A DNA stretch of 47,468 bases. Source: Bacillota bacterium. GTDB lineage: Bacteria; Bacillota; Clostridia; Lachnospirales; Lachnospiraceae. Within the stretch, counting starts at the first letter, position 1; each line of letters starts with the position of its first letter. Under the pieces are notes generated by a model. The model saw nothing but the letters and a program-made list of their open reading frames with translations, was not told the DNA's origin and did not search any database. A program made the position numbers and the translations under genes. Location: NCBI GenBank assembly GCA_023413555.1, contig JAEZPG010000065.1, forward strand, positions 1 to 47,468, in the 5' to 3' direction. Shown in pieces: positions 16,736-25,218 of this stretch.

Positions 16736-16744
16736 TATTTTATG
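16736..16744 (-). promoter_or_regulatory. possible mother-cell (SigK/SigE-type) -10 element of the oxidase operon
   Basis: On the minus strand CATAAAATA lies about 22 bases before the first gene of the oxidase operon. It fits the CATAnnnTA -10 of late mother-cell sigma factors; AC dinucleotides occur near the -35 region but at imperfect spacing. The mnx operon of Bacillus is expressed late in sporulation, which makes the match worth noting. Evidence is weak because the motif is short and AT-rich. Confidence 0.25.
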
Positions 16745-16821
16745 CTCTAATTCTCTGTGTTGTGACATTATTCTTGCTCTTTTCATTTGTTGAGTATTAG
16801 CCTCTTATCGTAGCTTACAGT

Positions 16822-17005
16822 TCCAGCATGTGTAGATGTAAAGATTTCTCGTTTACCAAACCAAACTTCTCACAATAATGAACCAATCTATCTTTACAGG
16901 TAAAAATTTCACGAGAGAAAAGGAAGACTTTCCCAGACTTGATGAATTAAGCAAACACTTAACCTATGAAAATAGTTCTTTCCGAGTATGGTTGCTTGCT
17001 GTGGT
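16822..17005. pseudogene. chimeric relic: 3' piece of a GNAT gene joined to 3' piece of a QueG-like gene
   Basis: Bases 16822-16905 match the minus-strand 3' part of the acetyltransferase gene (around 9600-9675), including the run AATGAACCAATCTATC shared exactly. Directly after, 16910-17000 matches the 3' part of the QueG-like gene (around 11818-11910), including CTTAACCTATGAAA. Both pieces keep the orientation of the originals, but everything between them is missing. The relic shows a duplication of the 9.5-12 kb block followed by a deletion. The rest of 16745-17080 holds nothing I recognise. Confidence 0.72.
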
Positions 17006-17081
17006 ATATTCCAGAAGAATAAAGTATGGAGATTCAAAACTAATACGCTAAATGCTATGCTGAATAATTACTCAGTGGAAT

Positions 17082-17109
17082 ATCTCCCCTCTCCTGTTGG
17101 AGGGGAGAT
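17082..17109. terminator. hairpin at the end of the ABC transporter operon
   Basis: ATCTCCCCT (82-90 of the local block, 17082-17090) pairs with AGGGGAGAT (17101-17109), extended by one C-G pair, with a loop of about 8 bases. It lies 40 bases after the stop of the last ABC transporter gene on the minus strand. The following T run is poor, so it may be a weak or bidirectional terminator. Confidence 0.55.
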
Positions 17110-17149
17110 TTGAGGGACTTATCATTACCTTTGAGACACTAGTCTTATC

Positions 17150-18259
17150 TTAATATAAAGCATTTTTCACATCCTTACGAACACCATGGATACGTAATCC
17201 TATCCCCGGAATCAAAATAGCCAGATTACACAAGACGACTGCTATGAATGCAGTCTTATGATAATACCACATTCGAATTCCGTCTTTGCTATATACAAAC
17301 TGATTTAGGGAGCTAACCACCGAGATACTGATTACGCTTCCAAGAAGAAGCCCTAATCCATTCAGGATTAAGATCTCCGCAATTATTTTCTTGCATATAC
17401 GGAAAGTACCCATTCCAATCCCTTGATAAATTAAGAACTCTTGCTTCCTCTTGTCATACATGCTGACAAACACTGCATTAATTGTAATCGCAAATACGAT
17501 GGTAAGAATGGATATAATACTGTAGTATATCAAATTGATGATCTCAAAACTTTGTTCATAATTACTCACGCGGTCTTCATTCGTCATAAATTCTATCTTA
17601 TCATAAGAGGCTGCTAGAGCATTGATTTTCGAGTAAAAATCTTTTTCTTTTTCTGCCTCTTTCCATGTAAGCAAATAACAACTGGAAGCAGACACATCAT
17701 CTATTACAAAGTAGGCATTAAGCACATTTCTATCGTATGTCTTTACTTCAAATGGGCCCTTCCCCCAATAGGCTTTTATGTAATCTGTATCCCCTGCATG
17801 TAACATATCCCCATCTTTTACATTCAAAAAAGACGCTTCCCTCTTCGACAGTAATACGCTGTTTTCTGCTATGTATTCCTCCTCTGGAACCAAGTGCATC
17901 TTCTTATTAAATCGTTTAAAATCCTCCTTTGTAAAGCTATAGGCTGTATTGCCACTTATAAATCCAAGTATTGTCTTATAGTGATAGTGATTGGCGCCTG
18001 TCTGATAGATCTCTATGCTACCCTCAGACTGTAGCTCATGAAGGAGTGCTTTCAGCTGTTTTCCATCTGTATCACTGATTGTATTGTTGATAAAAACAAA
18101 ATCTTTTATCTCTTTGGTGATTGCGAACGCCTCTTCACTTATGTTGGTTAAATACAAACCACCAACATAAGCAACAGATAACATACTTATCATAAAGATA
18201 ATACATACTGCCTTAGCCCTATTATGAAGCAAGAAATATCTAGATGAAAATGGCTTCAT
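17150..18259 (-). CDS. ABC transporter permease, FtsX/MacB type
   Basis: A 369-residue permease with one N-terminal membrane helix (residues about 17-37), a large extracytoplasmic domain, and three C-terminal helices (about 235-260, 290-312 and 335-355), the FtsX/MacB plan. Its ATG overlaps the stop of the ATPase gene by ATGA. It forms the operon with the ATPase and a second permease, preceded by a two-component system. The substrate is unknown; such systems often export or sense peptides and antibiotics. Confidence 0.82.
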   Translation of the reverse strand: MKPFSSRYFLLHNRAKAVCIIFMISMLSVAYVGGLYLTNISEEAFAITKEIKDFVFINNTISDTDGKQLKALLHELQSEGSIEIYQTGANHYHYKTILGFISGNTAYSFTKEDFKRFNKKMHLVPEEEYIAENSVLLSKREASFLNVKDGDMLHAGDTDYIKAYWGKGPFEVKTYDRNVLNAYFVIDDVSASSCYLLTWKEAEKEKDFYSKINALAASYDKIEFMTNEDRVSNYEQSFEIINLIYYSIISILTIVFAITINAVFVSMYDKRKQEFLIYQGIGMGTFRICKKIIAEILILNGLGLLLGSVISISVVSSLNQFVYSKDGIRMWYYHKTAFIAVVLCNLAILIPGIGLRIHGVRKDVKNALY

Positions 18260-18933
18260 TCTATCACCGATCCTTCCTGCTTACTTATCGCTCCATCCCA
18301 TATTTCGATGATACGATCGGCGTCTTTTAATATGGAATGATCATGGGTAATAACCATTACAAGATGATTCTTTGCATATTCTTTTAGATAGTTCATCACA
18401 TGAAAAGCATTTTCATGATCTAGGGAAGCAGTAGGTTCATCTGCAAATACAACTTCTGGTTCATTGATTAATGCTCTTGCAATGGCACAACGTTGGCGTT
18501 GACCACCGGAAAGCTGTTTCGGCTTTTTCTTCATTTCACTATCCTTGATGCGCATATAACTTAACAACTCTCCACCTTTTCGTCTTACAACATCTATTTT
18601 ATCTTTTCCTGCAACGATCACATTATCTAGTGCGCTCATATAACCAATTAGAAAGTGGCGCTGGAATACAAAGCCAAATTCTTGTCTACGAAGATATTCC
18701 ATCTCTCTTTTCGTAAGCTTTTCAAAGGCTTTCTCGTTATAGAGTATTTCACCAGACGTAGCTTTTTTCAAAGTAGAAAGACAATACATCAAAGATGATT
18801 TTCCACTTCCGGATGGTCCAACAATTCCAATCAGACCGGTGTCTGGCAAATCTAAAGAGACATCATTAATGGCACATACCTTTTCTTCCTTATCCATATC
18901 ATAAATTAATGTTAAATGTTTTACTTGAAACAT
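18256..18933 (-). CDS. ABC transporter ATP-binding protein, MacB/LolD type
   Basis: About 225 residues from ATG 18933, chosen because AAGGAGGG lies 4 bases before it; the open frame upstream to 18969 would overlap the previous gene. Motifs: Walker A GPSGSGKSS, signature LSGGQRQR, Walker B VVFADEPTASLD and the switch His in VITHDHS. It energises the two FtsX-type permeases encoded on either side, probably as one ATPase dimer with a permease heterodimer. Confidence 0.9.
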   Translation of the reverse strand: MFQVKHLTLIYDMDKEEKVCAINDVSLDLPDTGLIGIVGPSGSGKSSLMYCLSTLKKATSGEILYNEKAFEKLTKREMEYLRRQEFGFVFQRHFLIGYMSALDNVIVAGKDKIDVVRRKGGELLSYMRIKDSEMKKKPKQLSGGQRQRCAIARALINEPEVVFADEPTASLDHENAFHVMNYLKEYAKNHLVMVITHDHSILKDADRIIEIWDGAISKQEGSVIE

Positions 18934-18943
18934 ATTACCCTCC

Positions 18944-20122
18944 TTAAATATCATCCTCAATCTCATCAATAGTCGTTATATGACGCATTGCCTGATATAC
19001 AGGAATTTGCAATACTCCAACTAATAAAATAGCATCACGCATCAATTGTTTCACGGTATCTGGAAGCCAATACTGATAGGAAATTCCCATTTGATTCATC
19101 TTTATACCACCAATGGTTACTATTAGAGCTATGCATAATAGTGACAATAGTATGCTTCCAATCATACAGATTCCAAACTCCCTAAGTGCCAGTAAGTAAA
19201 TATCTCGCCTAGAATATCCTAGAGAACGGTACAGACACCACTCTTCGTAACGATATTTTACATGTAATTGATATACAAAATACAGCACAATTCCCATAAT
19301 GAAGGTAATGACATAACACATGACAAGGAGTGGCTGTTCCATCTCTTCTTCAAGTTCTTCAACTCTTTTTTTCCCATTCACCATATCTGTAAGTATCATA
19401 ATCTGTGCATTATTGCTAAAGGATGCCACCCAGCCTCGCTCAGAAAAAAAGGATTTCAAATCAGGAATCGTCTCCTGATCCAGAAAAAAAATAGCCCGTT
19501 CTTCCATTTTTTCTTCTGTTTCAATTCCAACTGCAAAATAGCTTTTACTTGACACAATTCCACACACCTTGATGGAGCTATCGGGGAGGATATCTCCCAC
19601 CTTTACACCAACATTCTTAGCCATTCTTTCATTTAAAATAATATCTCCAGCAACTTCAGGATATCGTCCTTCCACCAGTTTTACATCAAGATAATCACAG
19701 ATAAGTCTAGCCTTACTCTTACTTACCAATGGTGTATTATATTGATTATAACCTGTAAAACTTCGAACACGCATTCCATAGGTATAGCACTGTATCACAT
19801 AATCAATTCGGTTATCCTTCTCTAATTCATCTGCAAATACAGAAAGTGCTCGATTCAACTCTATCCTCTTATCCTCTTCCGTTGCTTTGGAACTTTCCTC
19901 CCATAAGGACGTATCCATAGGCAATTTATCTGTATTTTGCACATATACACTTTGCATCTTTTGTGCATTACCGAGGTAGATTTCTTTGTCTGTATAATGC
20001 ATGGGATTAATAAAAAAATATACCCCATATATTAGTGCAAAATATAGCCCAAAACTTATTACCAGAATCGCCGCTTGCTTCTTATTATTTCTTAAATAAC
20101 GAAAAGCTTTTAGTTTTCCCAC
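18944..20122 (-). CDS. ABC transporter permease, FtsX/MacB type (first of two)
   Basis: A 392-residue permease that starts at GTG 20120-20122, with GGGAGG about 11 bases upstream. One N-terminal helix (residues about 16-36), a long extracytoplasmic domain to about 265, then three helices (about 270-290, 320-345, 365-380). It is only distantly similar to the second permease at 17150, so the transporter is probably a heterodimer. It is followed by the ATPase after 10 bases. The upstream two-component system suggests regulation by an envelope or antibiotic signal. Confidence 0.8.
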   Translation of the reverse strand: MGKLKAFRYLRNNKKQAAILVISFGLYFALIYGVYFFINPMHYTDKEIYLGNAQKMQSVYVQNTDKLPMDTSLWEESSKATEEDKRIELNRALSVFADELEKDNRIDYVIQCYTYGMRVRSFTGYNQYNTPLVSKSKARLICDYLDVKLVEGRYPEVAGDIILNERMAKNVGVKVGDILPDSSIKVCGIVSSKSYFAVGIETEEKMEERAIFFLDQETIPDLKSFFSERGWVASFSNNAQIMILTDMVNGKKRVEELEEEMEQPLLVMCYVITFIMGIVLYFVYQLHVKYRYEEWCLYRSLGYSRRDIYLLALREFGICMIGSILLSLLCIALIVTIGGIKMNQMGISYQYWLPDTVKQLMRDAILLVGVLQIPVYQAMRHITTIDEIEDDI

Positions 20123-20201
20123 TTTTCTTGTTCCCTCCCATAATCTTATAATTTATGCACTAATGATACCTTCCTCTCTTACGCAAAACAAGTGACCACA
20201 G

Positions 20202-20876
20202 TCATGTTCTACTTTGGTCACTTATTGAAATATTCTTTAATAGAATTGCTAATTGTGTTCGATCATGTAGATCGAACTTATCATAGATGGAGGACATATA
20301 ATTCTTCACCGTCCCTTCAGAAATGTATAACACCTCTGCAATTCTTGAATTCGTATACCCCTTTGCCACCATGACACACACTTCTAGCTCTCTTGAGGTT
20401 AAATCCCTAGGTAAAGAATCGTCTTTTTCACTTAGCTTGACATTCCTTTGATTAAATGACATAAGCTTTGATAAGACTTGTAGCACTTTGCTATCTAAAA
20501 TGCTTTGTCCAGATAATACCTGATGAATGGCATGAATGATATTGTCTTCTTGACTATCTTTTAATAAATAACCATCTGCTCCATTCAAGATTGCATCCGA
20601 GATATAATGTTCATCATAAAAGGTAGTCAGTACCAGAACCTTCATCTCTGGATATGTATTTTTAAGAATAGGTATCAGTTCAATTCCACCCATTCCCTTC
20701 ATATTTAAATCAACTAGGGCAATATCGGCAGTTATTGTCTTTAGTTTTCTTAATGCATCTGTTCCATCTTGTGCTACGCCAACCACCTTCATATTGCCTT
20801 TGATTTCAAGAATGATTTCCATACTATCCATCAATAATTCATCATCATCTATCAACATTACTTTGATCTGTTCCAT
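20202..20876 (-). CDS. NarL/LuxR-type response regulator
   Basis: About 224 residues from ATG 20876, chosen for AGGAG 7 bases before it; the open frame to 20894 is less likely. Receiver domain: acidic pocket D10-D12, phosphoacceptor D56 (ALVDLNMKGMGG), and LLKDS near 104. C-terminal LuxR-type helix-turn-helix with LTSRELEVCVMVAKGYTNSRIAE and SEGTVKNYMSSIYDK. It pairs with the histidine kinase immediately upstream and is likely to control the ABC transporter genes that follow after 80 bases. Confidence 0.9.
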   Translation of the reverse strand: MEQIKVMLIDDDELLMDSMEIILEIKGNMKVVGVAQDGTDALRKLKTITADIALVDLNMKGMGGIELIPILKNTYPEMKVLVLTTFYDEHYISDAILNGADGYLLKDSQEDNIIHAIHQVLSGQSILDSKVLQVLSKLMSFNQRNVKLSEKDDSLPRDLTSRELEVCVMVAKGYTNSRIAEVLYISEGTVKNYMSSIYDKFDLHDRTQLAILLKNISISDQSRT

Positions 20877-20895
20877 TTTTATTCTCCTATCCAAA

Positions 20896-22101
20896 TTAAA
20901 ACAAAGGAAGGTTAAGCATGACAGTTAACCCATTCTCAGATTTAATATCAACCTTTCCACCATGCTCTAATACATATCTTTGAATCTTCTTAATGCCATA
21001 TCCTCTCTCAATCCGTAATTGCTGCTCTTCTTCATTTAATTCCGAAAATCCCACTCCATTGTCTATTATTGATAATTTAATATTATTGGAATAACACTGC
21101 AACAACAAAAGAAAAGCTGTTGCTCTTCCATGTCGTATCCCATTACTGAGACACTCTGCCACTACGGAATGTAAAAATTCACAACACCTTTTATTGATGT
21201 CCTGTTCTGTCTCAATCTCATCTAAATTATGTGATACCTTTATCTCTGTGTCCATTGAAAACCGCTCTATTTCAGTCTTTAGAATCTGGCAGAAATCATG
21301 GATACTAATGATTTCCGTTTCCTGATCCATAAGACGTACCGCTCTCCTTATCTCTTCTAGAGCTGACCTCATACGCTGGGTAGAAGCCTCCAATTTATCC
21401 TCCCCACGCTGTGGCTCAATTTCTCTTATCGCTCGATAAGCCTGTAAAGAAACAATGGCAGAAGTTATTGTATGTCCTACCACATTATGTATATTTCGAG
21501 CTATGTTTTCTCGTTCTTCCAAACGTGCATTTTGATCAGCCAATTGATATTTGATTGCTAATTCTCTATTCAGATTCCTTACTTTTAATTCATTGAGGGC
21601 AGTAATCTGAAGTTGAATATTAAGTTCATTTTCTTTTTCCTGCATATGAACAAATAATTCTTCTATGTAATATAAGGCTACTGTAACCATAGCCACAAAA
21701 ATCATATAAATCAGCAAGATAATAATTGTTTCCTGTCTTTCTGAATTGATGAACCACATGGTAATTAACCCTAATTGAGCTAATAAACATGCCACTTTTC
21801 TTTCCCCTTTAATTCGGGGATTTACTAATAGATAATACAAAATATTTCCTGCTAATAAACCGGTACACAATAGAAAAGTCCAAAGAACACCAATCTTTAT
21901 GGTCAAACATACCTTATGCTCTCGTCTTCCTTCTACTGCTACGAAATCATAACACTGTAACCCAATCAGTATACCCACAAGAGCCAGTACCTCTGCTATC
22001 CTCACCATTGAATAGATTGGCATTAGAACAGATGCTATTATTAAAATAATCAGATGAGCATTCTCTAATATCCTATACCAATTTTTTTCTACACTTTCCA
22101 A
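20896..22101 (-). CDS. sensor histidine kinase, HisKA_3 type
   Basis: A 401-residue kinase starting at TTG 22099-22101 after GGGAGT. Residues about 15-150 hold several hydrophobic segments, so the sensor is membrane-embedded without a large outer domain. A short coiled coil leads to the phosphorylation motif ENIARNIHNVVGHT near residue 205, and the ATPase domain shows ECLSNGIRHG and DNGVGF, ending with RGYGIKKIQ. This is the NarX/DesK class that pairs with NarL-type regulators, as found 19 bases downstream. The signal is unknown. Confidence 0.88.
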   Translation of the reverse strand: MESVEKNWYRILENAHLIILIIASVLMPIYSMVRIAEVLALVGILIGLQCYDFVAVEGRREHKVCLTIKIGVLWTFLLCTGLLAGNILYYLLVNPRIKGERKVACLLAQLGLITMWFINSERQETIIILLIYMIFVAMVTVALYYIEELFVHMQEKENELNIQLQITALNELKVRNLNRELAIKYQLADQNARLEERENIARNIHNVVGHTITSAIVSLQAYRAIREIEPQRGEDKLEASTQRMRSALEEIRRAVRLMDQETEIISIHDFCQILKTEIERFSMDTEIKVSHNLDEIETEQDINKRCCEFLHSVVAECLSNGIRHGRATAFLLLLQCYSNNIKLSIIDNGVGFSELNEEEQQLRIERGYGIKKIQRYVLEHGGKVDIKSENGLTVMLNLPLF

Positions 22102-22213
22102 CTAATATCACTCCCTTCCTTGGGAACATAGCGATTTTCTTTCGTTTTCCCTATTTGTTTCAAATTCTACTTATTTACACATTTTTTTCTAGTCTAAATC
22201 ATAAAAAATTATT

Positions 22214-23128
22214 TCACTTCATTTCGATTTCTTTTCTAAGCTTAAGTAAAGCAACATCCTTCTGTTTACACTCCAGCATAAGATTGCATTCTTCACATCC
22301 AGTCTGTTTTAAGGCTGTCACCATTCGTTCATAATCAGCGTACAGAATATACTCTGAGTGAGCGTGCTTTTTTGAATCACGATCACTGGATAAATGCATT
22401 TTAGGAATACGATAGGGACTTATAGACCAGGTTCTAACAGTTTTTGAAACTGCTTCTTCATAGCATAATTGACCTGGATTCCATTCATAGTGTTTATTAT
22501 CAAAAACGATTGGTATTCCAATCTTCTCATATACTTTTAAGCATTGATCTACCGTAAAAGAAACATGGTCATTTTCAAGTACAAGATAGCTTCTAGCTGC
22601 CTCTCCTAGCTTCATATAATTCCGACAGAACTCATCTATTGCTTCCTCTACTGTCTCATAACCATTTTTCATTCCAAGATGAAGAGTGATATTGGGAATG
22701 AGCTTAAGCTCCATCTTCTCAAATGTTTCAGCGATTAAGTCTAAAGAGTGGATGGTTCGTACCACAACCTCTTCACGCAACGAATTAAGTACAAAATATT
22801 GAGATGGGTGGGTGGAAAGCTGGATGTGGTATTGATTCGCCACCTTTCCTGTAGCGATTAAATCTTGCCTTAATTCTTCAATTTTATAATACCCAAGATC
22901 TATTTGCGGTAGTAATTGTTCAGGAATACGATACGCTTCGATTCCTTCTTCATAGTTCAGTTGAAGTAAAGATTGTAAATCTAGTAAATTTTTTTGTGCT
23001 TTATCAAGTAAATATCCATGGTTATATTTCCTTGAGTTCTTATTAAGATAAGTCTTTGTAGAAGATCTACTACACTTAAGTTCTTTATGAAGCATAGAAA
23101 CACAACAATAGCCAAGATGTATCCTCAT
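22214..23128 (-). CDS. uvsE: UV DNA damage endonuclease
   Basis: A 304-residue TIM-barrel endonuclease of the UVDE/UvsE family. Family segments seen: HLGYCCVSM at the N-terminus, QLSTHPSQYFVLNS, LHLGMKNGYETVEEA, LVLENDH and VFDNKHYEWNPG, which supply the metal-binding His, Glu and Asp residues. It nicks DNA 5' to UV photoproducts and starts an alternative excision repair route; common in spore formers. The ATG follows GGAAAGGAAA. It stands alone between the two-component system and an unknown gene. Confidence 0.9.
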   Translation of the reverse strand: MRIHLGYCCVSMLHKELKCSRSSTKTYLNKNSRKYNHGYLLDKAQKNLLDLQSLLQLNYEEGIEAYRIPEQLLPQIDLGYYKIEELRQDLIATGKVANQYHIQLSTHPSQYFVLNSLREEVVVRTIHSLDLIAETFEKMELKLIPNITLHLGMKNGYETVEEAIDEFCRNYMKLGEAARSYLVLENDHVSFTVDQCLKVYEKIGIPIVFDNKHYEWNPGQLCYEEAVSKTVRTWSISPYRIPKMHLSSDRDSKKHAHSEYILYADYERMVTALKQTGCEECNLMLECKQKDVALLKLRKEIEMK

Positions 23129-23390
23129 TATAGTTTCCTTTCCATTATTTGTTAACTAACATCAGCTAACAGATATGTATGAAAGCAACTTGACGTAAGC
23201 CAAAGCAAGGGAGTTCACGCTACTTTGTCTTTAGTATTTCCTTATTAATTAACTTAATCCATACAATTACCACGAATGTATTTATTTTTACCACAAAATT
23301 ATGTGCCTATGTTTTTAAGCTACAGTGTACCTACTACAAAAAACAGTACGTATACTATCTCTCTTGCAAATATCGAAATTAGATAAAATA

Positions 23391-24812
23391 CTAATTTATT
23401 TGTATATTATCATAGAAAAACTCAAAAATACTGTTCCACCTAATACTTTTGGTTGGATCCTCATGATCATATCTAAGAACAGTTTGTTTTGGCTCTAGAA
23501 GAATAATATCTCCGTTTACAGCTTGTCCAATGACATTACAGGCAAGCAACTGTGGCATCTCCTCAAGCAAGTCCTCCTCTTTCTCGATTTCCTTAAGAAA
23601 TTCGTTTGTTTCAATTCCCACGTTTTCAAAAGCATAATATTCTATTTCATCAGAGATATAAGCTCCGTTTGAAATCCGATAATAAGGGACCATACATTCC
23701 AGTGCTGTACCAAGCAAGCTTTCCATTACTGACCTTTTTAGAGGTTTTTGATACTGTTCTTCCTCTTCCTTCTTTGCCTGACGCAAAATCTTTAGTGTTA
23801 TTTTCTCTGTAGGCTCATACAGTGGACGCTTCTTTTTTTCCCATTCTTCCTGTAATTTCCTCAATCCCTCCTGTGACTTTTTCTCCGGAAACTGACGTGG
23901 ATCACATTCCATAATCAGGAGGCTATGAACTTTCTCATCAAAACATAATACAGGTACCAGCTCTTTCTGACGCAATACCCCTGCTTCAACAAGTTTCTCT
24001 ACCGCTGATTTTCGTATAAGGACTTCCATATGCTCACCATGTGTTAAGTATGCAAAATCCATATCAGGGACACCTTTTTGGTCTATCATAATAGGAATAC
24101 ACGCGTAAAGATTATCTATAATACTCTCCAGGAAACTTAGATGTCCTCCATCCCAATCTGCCTGACGATAAAGATTCAATAACCTCTCTTTGTCATAAGC
24201 GATCCGTTTATATCGCTCTCTTCTAGTCATCCTATTTATTCCATAATATTTATAACTGGATTTGTTACATGCATCGGTTTCCCCTGCAATCCTAGATACC
24301 ATTTTTTCAGGAATTAGGCTATAGTAGGCAGGTGCCTGATAACGACCATCATCTGGAATCCAGGCAAATGATACTCCGTTCATCTTATTTTCTTTACATA
24401 CTTCAACAAATTCACGTGATACTGCTGGTAACTCTGAAAAGAATTCAAACAAATGGCATCCCTTCGGTACTTTATATCCTTTTATCGTCGCAACGCCCAT
24501 TTTCTCATATTTTTCATTTCCTACACCATCACTAATTTCCAGCACAATCTGTGGCTCTAATATGTACCATTCTGTCTTAACATCATAAATACGCTTCTTA
24601 TAAATTCCCCTAAGGAAAATATGTTCTCTATCTGCTTTTTCTCGAATCTGTTTTAAAAAATCCATATCCTCCCGATTTTGAAGTTTCATTCTCGTCCATC
24701 CCACACAATCACACTTCAATCCAAAAGAATGGACAAATTCTATACTTTCTGTATAATCATCTTCTCTAAATGGTCCATCCGTAATCCATGTAAGATCTTC
24801 TTCTATTCTCAT
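23391..24812 (-). CDS. 473-residue protein of unknown function
   Basis: A single soluble protein of 473 residues, with no signal peptide or membrane segments. It begins MRIEEDLTWITDGPFRED and contains EYVKTEWYILEP-like text near residue 75, a charged helix at about 335-375 (LQEEWEKKKRP...RQAKKEEEEQ), and a C-terminal part (ACNVIGQAVNGDIILLEP, SIRWNSIFEFFYDN) that resembles small SMI1/KNR4-like domains in style, but not enough to assign. I do not recognise it. It is single-copy in the window, preceded by a weak binding site and followed by 262 bases without a feature. Codon use looks native. Confidence 0.6.
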   Translation of the reverse strand: MRIEEDLTWITDGPFREDDYTESIEFVHSFGLKCDCVGWTRMKLQNREDMDFLKQIREKADREHIFLRGIYKKRIYDVKTEWYILEPQIVLEISDGVGNEKYEKMGVATIKGYKVPKGCHLFEFFSELPAVSREFVEVCKENKMNGVSFAWIPDDGRYQAPAYYSLIPEKMVSRIAGETDACNKSSYKYYGINRMTRRERYKRIAYDKERLLNLYRQADWDGGHLSFLESIIDNLYACIPIMIDQKGVPDMDFAYLTHGEHMEVLIRKSAVEKLVEAGVLRQKELVPVLCFDEKVHSLLIMECDPRQFPEKKSQEGLRKLQEEWEKKKRPLYEPTEKITLKILRQAKKEEEEQYQKPLKRSVMESLLGTALECMVPYYRISNGAYISDEIEYYAFENVGIETNEFLKEIEKEEDLLEEMPQLLACNVIGQAVNGDIILLEPKQTVLRYDHEDPTKSIRWNSIFEFFYDNIQIN

Positions 24813-24855
24813 ATTCTATTTCCCCTTTTCCTTAATAAACTCTCTTATAATACAT

Positions 24856-25074
24856 TTAATCACAGTAAATACCTATGTCCACTCCCTTACCAATATTAAT
24901 TATTGCTATAATATTGTCTAACCCATCCTCAAAGGTATACATTACAACGCTGCCATATCTCATACTTCTAATAAGCTTGTAAGAATCATCTATCACCTTC
25001 AAAAACAGGACATTCCTATATGATTTCACCTTATTTGGGGCACTTGCAAAGATGTTCTGTTTGTCATGCAGTTT
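24856..25074 (-). pseudogene. remnant of an unidentified coding sequence
   Basis: On the minus strand, a 73-codon frame without ATG start reads as a normal protein fragment (HDKQNIFASAPNKVKSYR, then FLKVIDDSYKLIRSMRYG, ending KGVDIGIYCD before TAA). There is no binding site at its open end, and the upstream frame closes with TGA at 25077. It is probably the 3' end of a deleted gene; a GTG start inside it is possible. The remaining bases in 24813-25162 hold nothing else I can name. Confidence 0.4.
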
Positions 25075-25162
25075 TCAAAGTACTAATCTAAACAAATTCT
25101 TATTGACTTGACTTTTAAAAGTTATTCTATCTATTTTATCAAATTTTCCTTATTTAGTAAAA

Positions 25163-25206
25163 CTCCTTTAGATATGATACGGTTCTCCGCATCATATCTA
25201 AAGGAG
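25163..25206. repeat. palindromic repeat, copy A (rlmH-end-like; also a terminator)
   Basis: CTCCTTTAGATATGAT (25163-25178) is a perfect inverse of ATCATATCTAAAGGAG (25191-25206), around ACGGTTCTCCGC. The central part TATGATACGGTTC matches the last codons of rlmH at 33255-33267 and repeats at 28586 and 32496. T-rich sequence follows on both sides, so it can also end transcription of the amidohydrolase gene at 25219. Confidence 0.8.
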
Positions 25207-25218
25207 AGGCTTGGATTT

